Origin: Sphingobacterium athyrii
Lineage (GTDB): Bacteria > Bacteroidota > Bacteroidia > Sphingobacteriales > Sphingobacteriaceae
Reading direction: 5' to 3'
DNA: 64,000 nucleotides
Assembly (NCBI RefSeq): GCF_003071065.1
Contig: NZ_QCXX01000001.1
Location: 1,050,971-1,114,970 of the forward strand
Shown: positions 18,220 through 28,125 of the stretch, one piece after another
How the letters are laid out: each line of letters starts with the position of its first letter
Numbering within the stretch: position 1 is the first letter of the stretch
The notes under the pieces: generated by a model
Seen by the model: the letters and a program-made list of their open reading frames with translations, nothing else
Databases searched by the model: none
What the model was told of the DNA's origin: nothing
Program-made: the position numbers and the translations under genes

Positions 18220-21204
18220 TTAAAAATCCAAATTGAGGCTTAACGAAAACGTCCGCGAGCGTGGATAGAATGAACTGTCAAATCCACTCGGAACCTCAGG
18301 GTCCATTCCACTATAGTTGCTCACAATAAAGACATTCTGTGCCACCGCACCCACACGTAGGCTCGATATCTTCCCGACCTTGCCAAAATTATAGTTCACC
18401 GAAAGGTTTTCCATGCGGAGGAAGGATGCGTTTTCGACATAGTAATCCGAATAATATTGCCTCGTTTGAAAACCAGTATTGAAATAGTCACGATGTAAGT
18501 TATTGATCGCCGGGTCCACATATTGCAAGGTCTCCCAGGCACTCAGGTTCATTTTTGTATTGTTAAACACATAGTTTCCGACATTTGCCCGCAGGGTGGT
18601 TGCTGCAGTCCATTTTTTATAGGTCAATTGCGTATTGAAGCCAAACAGCCATTTTGCCGCCGGAGACTGATAGCGGTACAGATCTTTTTCATTGATGGCT
18701 CCATCCCCATTCAGGTCCGCATAAACACCTTCCAGGGGTTTGCCCGCTTCATTATAGAGCTGTTTATAGACATAGAACATATTAGGCTGATAACCAGTCG
18801 TGAGGATTTGAATTCCTCGGCCACTGACATTCGGACCTACATAGGTCCCCACAGCATTCGCATCCTGAACCAATGCAATATTGGTCACTTTTGTGTGCTG
18901 GTTGGTCGCATTGAAATTAACTTCCCAACGCAGATTATCCTTTTCTACGGGGACCGTATTCAATTGGAATTCAAATCCGCGGCTTTCCACATTGCCCACA
19001 TTAATGGTGGCATTCTGGTCAAAGTTTGTTCCTGCAGCCACTGGGACATTGGCCAGCAAGTCATGTGTTTTTCTCGTGTAATACTCCACCGAACCCGAAA
19101 TCCTGTTCTTCCACAGGGCAAAATCCAAACCATAGTTAAAAGCCTTGGTCGTTTCCCAGCGTAGATCCCGGTTATACACCGACGGGCGGTACACCAGATG
19201 GTACTGATCGCCAAAGCGGTATTGCGCGTAAGCCGTTCCCAAATTATAGACCGGCAGATATTCGTAATTCCCTATGCCCTCCTGTTGCCCCGTCACGCCA
19301 TAGCTGGCACGAAGTTTTAGGTCGTTCAGGAAGGAGATTCCTTTCATGAACGACTCCTGTGAGAGGCGCCAGGCCAAAGCGACCGAGGGAAATGTCCCCC
19401 AGCGGTTTTCGGGACTGAAGCGCGAGGTTCCATCCTTTCGAATGGTGGCCGTCAGCAAATAACGGCTGTCATAGTTGTAGTTGATCCGGCCATACCAGGA
19501 GATCAAGGTATGGCGCTCGTCCGATGCAATTGCCGTAGAGCGTATATTATCGCCAGCCTCATTATAGTACACGATTGGCGGCCGCTTTGCGCTCCAATAT
19601 TGATAATCATGGCCCGCGGTCACATCAATTGTACTCTTGATGTCCGAAAAGAATTTATTGTAATTTAAATAGCCGGTAAACAGCCTATTCTTGAGCGTCT
19701 GCTCATAGCGGTCAAAAGCACCACCGACTGTGAAATTATTGGCCGCACTTGCCGGGATCAGGTTGGACCCATTTCCTTTGGCATAGTCATATCCCAAAGT
19801 TACGTGAGCTTTTAATTCCGGCAGCATATGTAATTTATAGTCCAGGTCAAGGTTACCTACAGCTCGATTGACCGTACTGCGGTGTTTCTCCTGCTTAAGT
19901 AGCCCCAGCGGATTGAGATTGGCTCCTGTTGCCGGCAGTCCAGCATTATCCAGGCTCTCATAATAGCCCCCATAAGCATCCTCACCCGAGTAGATCGGTT
20001 GTGTGGGATTAAAAGCCACAGCAGACCATATGGCGTCGGTATTGGCAAAACTGTTGTTGTTCCGTGCAGCTTTGACATTCAGGTTTACGGTCAAGTGTTT
20101 ATTGAAAAATGTAGGGTTGACGACCAATGCGCCGGTCATACGTTCCGTTTTGTCCGTCCGCAGGGTACCCTGCTGGTTATAATACCCCACTGAGGCACGA
20201 AAAGGCAGGACCTTCCCCATCTTTCCCTGTAAACTCAGGTTATTATCCGTACCCATGGCCTGCTGAAATACCTCAGACAACCAATCAGTCGAACTATTGC
20301 CCAGTAAAGCTTTCTGTGCCGCTGTCCCCTTGCTATTGATCAGCTCGGCAAACTCATCGCGCGACATCATATCAGCTACCCCCAGCGCCTGCTGCATGGA
20401 TACAATAGAGGAAAAAGACAGCCGGAGCGCATCGCCCTTTCCTTTTTTTGTTGTGATCAACAAAACACCGTTTGAGGCACGCGATCCATAGATCGCTGTA
20501 GAAGATGCATCTTTGAGCACCGTCATGCTTTCAATATCATTGGGATTGATCAAACTCAGAAAATTGCCGCTGTTGCCACTAATTCCACCCGTCTCCAAGG
20601 GGACGCCGTCCAATACGATCAATGGATCATTGCTAGCGCTTAATGAAGCACCACCGCGGATCCGTATGGTACTGCCAGAAGAGGGCGAACCACTGTTGGA
20701 CATCACCTGCACGCCAGCCGTTTTACCATTGATCAGCTGCTCGGGAGAGCCCACCAGTCCGCCATTAAAATCCTTGCTCCCGACGGTATTGACCGCACCT
20801 GTCAGGTCCTTTTTAGTTGTACTGCCGTAGCCCACCACCACCAGTTCTTCCAAAACATTTCCGGCCGGCAGCATGTTAACGTTCAGCGTCGTACCCGCCA
20901 CTGTCAAGGTCTGGCTGCTATAGCCCACCATGGAAAATAGCAGCTGCGATTTCCCTTTCGGTAAAGCAATGCGGTACGAACCGTCACTTGCCGTGGAGGT
21001 ACCCACCGTAGTTCCAGCCACCAAAACCGTCACGCCCGCCATCCCTTGTCCTTGCTCGTTACGCACCACACCGCGGATATCCTGTTGTTGCATCAACCCT
21101 ATCCACCTGCTTTCTGCACCCGTTGCTGCTTGTAGCTGCGTTTCCCCAAGACAGGATAGCAATGACAAGCCCAATAAACTTGTTTTAAATGCAAAACCCT
21201 TCAT
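18220..21204 (-). CDS. SusC/RagA-family TonB-dependent transporter of the galactan locus
   Basis: 994 residues. Signal peptide, carboxypeptidase-regulatory-like domain (DIRGVVRNEQGQGMAGVTVLV), the SusC box LEELVVVGYG, plug domain with PNDIESMTVLKDASSTAIYGSRASNGV, then the barrel, ending FSLSLNLDF. Unlike the SusC at 6134 it has no STN domain, in line with control by the HTCS rather than by a sigma/anti-sigma pair. Energised by TonB, it should import galacto-oligosaccharides. Confidence 0.95.
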   Translation of the reverse strand: MKGFAFKTSLLGLSLLSCLGETQLQAATGAESRWIGLMQQQDIRGVVRNEQGQGMAGVTVLVAGTTVGTSTASDGSYRIALPKGKSQLLFSMVGYSSQTLTVAGTTLNVNMLPAGNVLEELVVVGYGSTTKKDLTGAVNTVGSKDFNGGLVGSPEQLINGKTAGVQVMSNSGSPSSGSTIRIRGGASLSASNDPLIVLDGVPLETGGISGNSGNFLSLINPNDIESMTVLKDASSTAIYGSRASNGVLLITTKKGKGDALRLSFSSIVSMQQALGVADMMSRDEFAELINSKGTAAQKALLGNSSTDWLSEVFQQAMGTDNNLSLQGKMGKVLPFRASVGYYNQQGTLRTDKTERMTGALVVNPTFFNKHLTVNLNVKAARNNNSFANTDAIWSAVAFNPTQPIYSGEDAYGGYYESLDNAGLPATGANLNPLGLLKQEKHRSTVNRAVGNLDLDYKLHMLPELKAHVTLGYDYAKGNGSNLIPASAANNFTVGGAFDRYEQTLKNRLFTGYLNYNKFFSDIKSTIDVTAGHDYQYWSAKRPPIVYYNEAGDNIRSTAIASDERHTLISWYGRINYNYDSRYLLTATIRKDGTSRFSPENRWGTFPSVALAWRLSQESFMKGISFLNDLKLRASYGVTGQQEGIGNYEYLPVYNLGTAYAQYRFGDQYHLVYRPSVYNRDLRWETTKAFNYGLDFALWKNRISGSVEYYTRKTHDLLANVPVAAGTNFDQNATINVGNVESRGFEFQLNTVPVEKDNLRWEVNFNATNQHTKVTNIALVQDANAVGTYVGPNVSGRGIQILTTGYQPNMFYVYKQLYNEAGKPLEGVYADLNGDGAINEKDLYRYQSPAAKWLFGFNTQLTYKKWTAATTLRANVGNYVFNNTKMNLSAWETLQYVDPAINNLHRDYFNTGFQTRQYYSDYYVENASFLRMENLSVNYNFGKVGKISSLRVGAVAQNVFIVSNYSGMDPEVPSGFDSSFYPRSRTFSLSLNLDF

Positions 21205-21364
21205 TTTACTTAGATTTATATTCGTTTACAATTGTTTCTATTTCACGTTATTCCCCTTATGATAGCGCTGCCTGCGGCTACAAATAGTCCAGCCAGGCTA
21301 CTCCAACCAGATCGTTGGCCCCATTGCCCGCCAGGTTGTACGACCGCTGCAGTTTATTGTCCGG

Positions 21365-23938
21365 CTACTCCAGCCATACAGCCCCAATGGATAAAGATTG
21401 CCCCTCCATCTGCTGTCCCGATACGATCAGCTTTTCGATATCCATGCTGTCAAACTCAGCAGGAACAGCCGGTTTAAAAAACCGTTCAAGAAAGACGGGA
21501 TAAGGCGCAGGCAACAAGGCTGTAGGCACGAGCTGTAGATCCGCCAGCTGGATACGAACCGTTGTTTCTGCCGAACCAAGCGGAATATCTTTCATATAGG
21601 TATAACCATTTTTTGTCACAAAACCAGCTTTGAGTGCAGCCCCTTGCCCCGTATACTTTAATAGAAGGCAAAGCTGTCTGGCAGCAGCCAGTCCCGCAGG
21701 CCTTCCCTGCGCCACTGCTTTAATATCCTTTACCCAAAAATATTGAGCTCCGGCATCCTTTGCCTGAAACGTATACGTCCAAACAGGGATCTGTCCCAGA
21801 TCCTGCTGTTGCCGCACCGAAGTCATATGAGCCGTTTCGGGGATCGCAAAGCTTTCGAAAGAAGACGCCTTGTCAAGCGATTCGAACAATGGAATCCGGG
21901 CATGCTGTTCGTACAATTCAACCGTCCAATACCGTTTGACGCTATAATCCCAATCGAGCGGAGCACCGGCACGATTGTCCGGGTAGGTCACTTGTTTGCC
22001 ACCGACGAATACAGTAGCGGTATATTTCAATTCATTTCCTGATAACCAGGATGCCGGTATTTCCGCTTCATAGGTATCCTGGTCTTTGGCGACCAGTTTG
22101 ATGTAGGGATTATTGTCTTTCCAAAACGAGACCTGATCCGTCTGTAATATGATCGAGTCAGGCTGTTGCTCATAGACCAGGCGGAACTGCAATTTTGCCG
22201 AGCGGCCTTTTTCCAATACTTCCGGCTGCTGATGGATCAAGATCGGCTGCTTCAGCGGCTCGGTCTTCGGTGCATAATAGTCGTCCAGACGGCCATTTTT
22301 CCATATTGAGGATGCAGTCCAGCTCGTATACAGCTGTAGATCCTTACGTTTTAAGAGATAAACGCCAGGCTGGGCGACAAAGGTCGTTGCATCTACAACA
22401 ATGGCCTTTGTGGCGTCATGCTGGCCCAAAAGTGGCTGCACCGTAAAGCGCTCGCCCAAATCAGGGATCCGGATAGCGATCTCTTGCGGCCGGTATAAGA
22501 TATGCACGACCTCACGGTTGAGCGAGGGCTTGGCAAAGGGATCCGCAATTTTTTCGGCATCCGGCATCACTTCCAAACGCCATAGTCCATCTTCCAGACG
22601 GTCCAAAAAATAAGCCCCCGAGCCCGCGTAGTTTACAACAGGAGAAGAACCCCGGCCAGCAATATGCTGTAGCTTTTGCGGCTGTACCGGCTTGACCTTA
22701 GTATCATTGCTATAAAAAAACTTATCGGGCGCATTCATCAGCGAGAGATCCTGTTCATAACTGACCAGGAAATTGCCAAACGCCGTATTTTGGGGATAGG
22801 GCGGAAATTTTTGGTTTCTTGGTATATGATAAGCCACTTCGGCAGCAATCATCGTACTGATCGCTTTTGCAGGAGTGTAGGCCAAATTGAGATAATGCGT
22901 CTGATATTCGGTATTATAGGCTGCGATGTCCATTGGATCGTAAGCAAACTGGGTGATCCATTGAAATCCAGCCGAACGGAAGGTACGGCTCATCGCGGGA
23001 TGCATATAGCTGTAGAGGTTATCCGCAGGATCATACTCATAGACCGCCTTGGCTTTACTGGCAAATCCCTTCAGGTTTGAAAATGGAATGGCATATTGAT
23101 CGATATAGGGCAGAAAATTGCCTTGGCGTTGCCGCCCGGCCACCAGCCCGACAGGATACCATTGGTAGGTGGTGCCCTGGATATCGGCATTGAAGTAAGC
23201 CGAAACATGTTCCATGTTATGGCTTACATTGTAAAAGATCGGCTTTTTATTTCCACTTTTCTTCATCGCCGCAACCATGCGCGCAATGTAGGCCGAGGTG
23301 GTCTGCACAGCCCCCATGTGACAAGGTTCATTATTGATCTCGAAGCCAATGACGTACGGATCCTCCAAATAGGACTGACCAGTATAAGGATTGACATGGC
23401 GCAGCAATTGTCCGATATACCGCTCCTGAGCAGCTATAGCATCAGGGTGGGCATGCACCTGGCATTTGTCATAGTGGTAGGTGAATGCATCCGTATTTTC
23501 ATTCCGTTCCGGATAACCGTTACCAAAATTGGTCATGCCCGTAATCAGGATACGGATCCCTTTTTGCTGGAGCTTAAAAAATAAATAGTCCAGCAGGTCC
23601 AGGTGCTCATTACTGATCAGGTTTCCATTTTTATCCGAGATTTCAACATCCCAGATATGGATGCGATAAGCATTATATCCCAAACGCGCAAAATGGTAAA
23701 CATCACGGTCAATGGCCTGCTTATGGTCAATCCCCTTTTCGCGCAGCGCACGGTAAGCATGGGCAAAAGGGACTGTATAGTTGACACCATAAAAGGATGC
23801 CTCCGCTTTGGTATCAGACCAACGCATCACACCCTGAGGGTCGACAAATACCGTTGGCACCTTTTTGTTGACCTTAATCTGTGCATAGGATTTAATATAC
23901 CCCAAAAGAGCAAAGCAGCATAAAATAATTACACGCAT
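21365..23938 (-). CDS. Clan GH-A glycoside hydrolase, possibly GH147-like beta-galactosidase
   Basis: 857 residues with a signal peptide (LLGYIKSYAQ). Residues about 40-400 form a GH-A type TIM barrel: FYGVNYTVPFAHAYRAL, LGYNAYRIHIWDVE, IRILITGMTNFGNGYPER, probable acid/base Glu204 in EINNEPCHMG, and probable nucleophile Glu301 in AVYEYDPAD, followed by YMHPAMSRTFRSAGFQWITQFAYDP. The C-terminal half is beta-rich. I cannot fix the family; GH5-like proteins and GH147 (reported in galactan loci) are candidates. First gene of the galactan operon, 160 bp from the HTCS stop, with operator-like repeats before it. The frame continues 28 sense codons past its TAG stop (see findings). Confidence 0.75.
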   Translation of the reverse strand: MRVIILCCFALLGYIKSYAQIKVNKKVPTVFVDPQGVMRWSDTKAEASFYGVNYTVPFAHAYRALREKGIDHKQAIDRDVYHFARLGYNAYRIHIWDVEISDKNGNLISNEHLDLLDYLFFKLQQKGIRILITGMTNFGNGYPERNENTDAFTYHYDKCQVHAHPDAIAAQERYIGQLLRHVNPYTGQSYLEDPYVIGFEINNEPCHMGAVQTTSAYIARMVAAMKKSGNKKPIFYNVSHNMEHVSAYFNADIQGTTYQWYPVGLVAGRQRQGNFLPYIDQYAIPFSNLKGFASKAKAVYEYDPADNLYSYMHPAMSRTFRSAGFQWITQFAYDPMDIAAYNTEYQTHYLNLAYTPAKAISTMIAAEVAYHIPRNQKFPPYPQNTAFGNFLVSYEQDLSLMNAPDKFFYSNDTKVKPVQPQKLQHIAGRGSSPVVNYAGSGAYFLDRLEDGLWRLEVMPDAEKIADPFAKPSLNREVVHILYRPQEIAIRIPDLGERFTVQPLLGQHDATKAIVVDATTFVAQPGVYLLKRKDLQLYTSWTASSIWKNGRLDDYYAPKTEPLKQPILIHQQPEVLEKGRSAKLQFRLVYEQQPDSIILQTDQVSFWKDNNPYIKLVAKDQDTYEAEIPASWLSGNELKYTATVFVGGKQVTYPDNRAGAPLDWDYSVKRYWTVELYEQHARIPLFESLDKASSFESFAIPETAHMTSVRQQQDLGQIPVWTYTFQAKDAGAQYFWVKDIKAVAQGRPAGLAAARQLCLLLKYTGQGAALKAGFVTKNGYTYMKDIPLGSAETTVRIQLADLQLVPTALLPAPYPVFLERFFKPAVPAEFDSMDIEKLIVSGQQMEGQSLSIGAVWLE

Positions 23939-23977
23939 GGATTGTATCGATTTATAATTTTCTGGTTATTACTATTG

Positions 23978-23985
23978 CAAACCTA
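23978..23985 (-). promoter_or_regulatory. Predicted -7 box of the galactan operon
   Basis: Reads TAGGTTTG on the minus strand, an exact match to the Bacteroidota -7 consensus TAnnTTTG, about 40 nt before the ATG at 23938. No TTTG stands at the usual 19-21 nt upstream, which fits an activator-dependent promoter. Confidence 0.5.
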
Positions 23986-24011
23986 TCAATCCATACGATC
24001 TTTTAAAGCTA

Positions 24012-24063
24012 CAAATCGGACAAAGAACAACACAAATTAGACATTTTTCGCTTGTCCAATTTG
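24012..24063. promoter_or_regulatory. Operator-like repeats upstream of the galactan operon
   Basis: On the plus strand CAAATCGGACA (24012-24022) recurs as CAAATTAGACA (24033-24043), 9 of 11 identical and offset exactly 21 bp, and appears inverted as TTGTCCAATTTG (24052-24063; 11 of 12 matching the complement of 24012-24023). The cluster ends 26 nt upstream of the -7 box. Likely binding sites for the AraC domain of the HTCS encoded next door; the assignment is inference. Confidence 0.5.
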
Positions 24064-24097
24064 GATCAAAACCCAAAAAAAACTAAACATCAACAAC

Positions 24098-27000
24098 TTA
24101 CTTAAAACTATCCATATAAGACTTTGGCGGCATACCAAATTCCGACTGAAAGCATTTTGAGAAATACGAAGCATTGGAGAAACCGACCATATACATGACT
24201 TCAGCCACGGTAAACTTTTTTTGCTGCAGCAATAAGGCTGCTTTTTTGATGCGGATGCTACGGATATATTCTACCGGTGTATAGCCTGTCAGCTGTTTGA
24301 TCTTGCGGTAAAGCTGTTTGGCGGCCACATCCGTCAGGTCGCTGAGGCGCTGAACCGAAAACTCAGAATCATCGATATGCTCTTCGATGCGCTGTGTCAC
24401 CTGTGTCAGGAACTTTTCATCTGGCGATTGCACAGCGAGAGGCTCCGCTGGTTTGCTGATTTCGTCGATACGCAATTGCGTTACGAGTTTTTCTTTTCTG
24501 TCCAATAGCTGGAGCAATTGCATCTGGAGGATTTCCAAATCAAAAGGTTTGGTCATATAAGCATCTACTCCGGCCGTCACCCATTCGCGCTGGATCAGGT
24601 CATCATGCTGTGCCGTCAGCAGGATGATCGGTATTGTTGCTGTAGCCGTATTTTGGCGAAGCTTTCTGACCATTTCAATTCCACCCATATTGGGCATCAT
24701 GGCGTCCGTGATGACAATATCGGGCATAAAAGTATGTCCATCGATCAAGTGCAGCGCCTGACGGCCGTCCCCTACAATGCTACAATCATACGTCGTTTGT
24801 AAAGCGTTTACCAAGAAATCAGCAAGTTCGGCATTATCTTCGACGATCAGCAGTTTAGGTTTGTCGCCCCGATCACGATTTCCCGCATCTACCTTAGGGT
24901 TATCCTCCTTGTACGTATCGTCTATGCGAGCTAGTTTCAAGTGAAGTGTCACTTTGGTTCCCTCCTGATTACTTGCTATCCCGATGTTCCAGCCCAACTG
25001 ATCACAATAGCTTTTGACCAAGAATAAGCCGACCCCGGTCCCCTGCACCCCACTCACCTCTTTTAAGGAAGAGCGGTAGAATTTGCTAAAAACATAAGGC
25101 AGGTCATCCAAAGCGATTCCAATTCCGGTATCCTCCACGACCAATTGCACGTCGGTATCCCTTGCCCGCAGGGAAACATCCACCCTTCCATCCGGCCGAT
25201 TGTATTTGCAGGCATTCGCAAGCAGGTTATTGACGATCGATCCCAGTTTGGCCACATCCGTTTGTACAAAAAAACTTTCCAAATCACTATCAAATCGAAT
25301 GGCGAGGGTTGTATACTCAGGGAGCTGCTGCCAGTCTTCGGTGATCTGCCTGAGATAAGGCACAAGGTCAATCTGTGATGTAAGCAGTCCCTGCAGCGGT
25401 GTTTCCTGCTGCTCCACCCGATCAAAGGTCATGAGTTCCTGAATCAGGTGACTGATTTTTAAGGCATTTCGGTGTACGCCATCCAGCTGTTTCTTTTTAT
25501 CGCTGTTTTTTGTCTGCCGCATCAGTTGGCTCACGGGCGCCAGGATTAAGCTCAATGGTGTTTTCAGCTCATGTGATATGGCTGCCAGAAAGTCCATTTT
25601 CATCTTTGTTAATTCGAGCACCTTCCGTCGCTCCCGCCGCTCCCATTTCAAGGTATTGCGCACCCGGAAAAAATTGACGATCCAAAACAACAGGCAGACT
25701 GCGATAAGCATATAAACGCCCTTAGCCCAATATGAGGCATACCAAGGATAGCGAATCCGGATATGATAGGTATAAATTTCAGAAACAACATGGCCAGCAA
25801 TATCCACTTTGGCCAACTGTAAATCATAGCTACCCGAATTTAAATTGGATAGCAGCACCTTATTATCGCCACGTTCCATGGGGATCCAGGTTTCGTTTTG
25901 ACCTTTAAAGGCATAGGCCAGGCGATAGCCGGGATGATTTCCGTAGTCCAAGTCCGAAAATTCAAGCCTAAGGTTGTTCTGATCGTGATCCAACGTAATT
26001 TCATTGCGGTAACGTAAGCCATAGCCATAATTACCGAAAAGTTCATTGTTGATATACATTGCAGTAAGTACGATCTTTTTTGATCGCCCGATACCTTCAG
26101 GCTCCTTTTGGGCAGGTAGCAACACCACTTCATCAATTCCACCGAGCACCACCTCAGCCCTTTCGGCATCGTAATACATGGACGAAATCCGTTGTCCATA
26201 GCGCAGCAGTTCGGCTTTGAGGCTTTTCTTATTGATCTGCCAGACCCCAGCATTTGTGGCCACCCAAATAGCGTCATCCACTTCGACCATGGCTGTGACC
26301 TCGCCCCTACCAACAGGGTCAAAGCGAATCCGTTTACTTTTCCCTTCTGCGCCGATCTGTCTTAGCTCGCCGTGCTCACCTATCCATAGCGTGTGCTGCT
26401 TATCTTTCAGCATAAAGGTCGCCCGCGTAAAGGACTGTCCGGCATTATCTTTCAATTCACTTATCTTGCCGGTGCCCCTATCAATGCTACTGATACCCTT
26501 ATTATAAAATAAGGCCAGCATCTTGCCCCGGCCATTGTCGACGATCTGGTTGGCAAAATCTTCCAAAAGCCCGTCCGCTTTACTAAAATTCTTGCTTGCC
26601 GTGATTGGCCCCTTTGTTTCCAATAGCGTATTGCGGTTGACGACAAATATCCCCCCCATGTAGGAGGCAATCCACAGATTATCCGCCTCATCTTCCAGAA
26701 TATCGTACGCCCACTTTGCATTTCTTCGCCCACTGGCGTCTAAGATCGTAAAGTTTCTGAATTGCTGGCTATGGGCATCAAAAACATTTACTCCGCCATC
26801 AGAAGCAATCCACACCAAACCGCTACGATCCTCATAAATATCCCGAATACGATTATGGGTCAGACGATAGTCCTTGGCATCCATGCGATACCAAAAGCTT
26901 TCCGAAGCGCGGCCGCCCAATCCATGGCTACGGATCAAGCCATTATCCCCGCCCAGCCAGTACCATCCCTTGCGGTCCTTTGAAATTTTGTAAAAACGGT

Positions 27001-28021
27001 TGCCGTCACTGCTTGACGTCAATTGGTAGATGGGTAATATTTTTTCCACCTTACGGTTTGACCATAAGGAAAAGCCGAGATCGGTGCCCAGCCAGATATT
27101 TTCCGATCGGTCTTTAAAGATACTCCATACTATATTGTTGGCCAGTGAGTTTCTATTGCGCGAATCATGTTTAATCCGCGTGACCAACTGCCGATCCAGC
27201 TGATAGCTAAACAGACCATCATCCGTCCCCACGAGTAAAGTGCTTTTGTCCTTGGAGGCCATTGCCTTGATCGGATGATTCTGAAGCACCGGGGTCTTTC
27301 GGAGCGTAGAGGAGCTATTTTCATACAGATACAGGCCGTATTCGGTCCCGATAAAAGTTTTGGTAGACCCCTTGATGGTAAATATCGAATTCACAAATTG
27401 ATTGCTTCCCGGTCTATAATCAGGGAGTACCAACGGCAATGCCTCTTTTTTGGCAGGGTTCAATTCAAAGAGCCCATTATACGTACCGATTAAGAGCCTA
27501 TCCCCGACCTGATCGAGGGCATAAACAGCAGTTTTGATCTTATTTTTAGCGACAGATTTGCCATAATCCACAAGCTGCCGCGTCGCGATATCATAGCAGT
27601 ATAAACCAGCGATCGAACCTATCCACAATTTATCACCCGCGCGTAGTAAAGCCCTGACATCCGAAGGCCCACCTGCCGGAAAAGATTCAAAGCGATCTTG
27701 CTGATAATTGTAAAGCAGCACACCTTGTCCGGTACCCAGCGCAAAGCGCTTGTCGTCTATCAGCGCAATACAGTAGACAAAGGTCTGAAAAGGAGATTTG
27801 GCCCCGGTGAGCGCCTGTAAAGAATAGCCATCGTAATTAAAAAGACCATTATTACTGCCCAGCCAGAGCATTCCCAAACTATCCTGCGCAAAGGAATGCA
27901 CCGTATTTGCATTCGTTCCCAACGAAATATTCCGAAAAGAAGGCTGATACAGTGATTGCCCAAGGAGGGAGCTACTGATCAACGAACTGACAAATAAACA
28001 ATAGAAATAAAAAGAATGCAT
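24098..28021 (-). CDS. Hybrid two-component system regulator (HTCS) of the galactan locus
   Basis: 1307 residues. Signal/TM at the N-terminus, fourteen-blade type periplasmic propeller repeats (IWLGSNNGLF-, IWIASDGGVNVF-like, about 40-690), Y_Y_Y domain (about 690-770, LRLEFSDLDYGNHPGYRLAY), a membrane segment near 780 (GVYMLIAVCLLFWIVNFF), a histidine kinase with phospho-acceptor His817 in SHELKTPLSL and ATPase boxes, a receiver domain with Asp1106 in VITDAMMP, and an AraC-type DNA-binding tail (about 1205-1305, MYMVGFSNASYFSKCF). Such fused proteins sense a liberated oligosaccharide and activate the adjacent SusCD operon. Here the expected signal is galacto-oligosaccharide. Confidence 0.96.
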   Translation of the reverse strand: MHSFYFYCLFVSSLISSSLLGQSLYQPSFRNISLGTNANTVHSFAQDSLGMLWLGSNNGLFNYDGYSLQALTGAKSPFQTFVYCIALIDDKRFALGTGQGVLLYNYQQDRFESFPAGGPSDVRALLRAGDKLWIGSIAGLYCYDIATRQLVDYGKSVAKNKIKTAVYALDQVGDRLLIGTYNGLFELNPAKKEALPLVLPDYRPGSNQFVNSIFTIKGSTKTFIGTEYGLYLYENSSSTLRKTPVLQNHPIKAMASKDKSTLLVGTDDGLFSYQLDRQLVTRIKHDSRNRNSLANNIVWSIFKDRSENIWLGTDLGFSLWSNRKVEKILPIYQLTSSSDGNRFYKISKDRKGWYWLGGDNGLIRSHGLGGRASESFWYRMDAKDYRLTHNRIRDIYEDRSGLVWIASDGGVNVFDAHSQQFRNFTILDASGRRNAKWAYDILEDEADNLWIASYMGGIFVVNRNTLLETKGPITASKNFSKADGLLEDFANQIVDNGRGKMLALFYNKGISSIDRGTGKISELKDNAGQSFTRATFMLKDKQHTLWIGEHGELRQIGAEGKSKRIRFDPVGRGEVTAMVEVDDAIWVATNAGVWQINKKSLKAELLRYGQRISSMYYDAERAEVVLGGIDEVVLLPAQKEPEGIGRSKKIVLTAMYINNELFGNYGYGLRYRNEITLDHDQNNLRLEFSDLDYGNHPGYRLAYAFKGQNETWIPMERGDNKVLLSNLNSGSYDLQLAKVDIAGHVVSEIYTYHIRIRYPWYASYWAKGVYMLIAVCLLFWIVNFFRVRNTLKWERRERRKVLELTKMKMDFLAAISHELKTPLSLILAPVSQLMRQTKNSDKKKQLDGVHRNALKISHLIQELMTFDRVEQQETPLQGLLTSQIDLVPYLRQITEDWQQLPEYTTLAIRFDSDLESFFVQTDVAKLGSIVNNLLANACKYNRPDGRVDVSLRARDTDVQLVVEDTGIGIALDDLPYVFSKFYRSSLKEVSGVQGTGVGLFLVKSYCDQLGWNIGIASNQEGTKVTLHLKLARIDDTYKEDNPKVDAGNRDRGDKPKLLIVEDNAELADFLVNALQTTYDCSIVGDGRQALHLIDGHTFMPDIVITDAMMPNMGGIEMVRKLRQNTATATIPIILLTAQHDDLIQREWVTAGVDAYMTKPFDLEILQMQLLQLLDRKEKLVTQLRIDEISKPAEPLAVQSPDEKFLTQVTQRIEEHIDDSEFSVQRLSDLTDVAAKQLYRKIKQLTGYTPVEYIRSIRIKKAALLLQQKKFTVAEVMYMVGFSNASYFSKCFQSEFGMPPKSYMDSFK

Positions 28022-28125
28022 GATATACGCGCTATACTACAAACTTAATTAATTCCCCATCGTTTTCAATTATTTCCTACATTTCCGCTACAAAAAGATT
28101 CCTCAGGCTGTTATCAAACTCAACA

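Noticed and set aside
18523..19164. 213-codon plus-strand open frame opposite the galactan SusC
   Set aside because: Antisense shadow of the barrel region; no domain seen.
11084..21204. Idea that the sigma/FecR pair also controls the galactan operon
   Set aside because: The galactan SusC lacks an STN domain and has its own HTCS, while the SusC at 6134 has STN and directly follows FecR.
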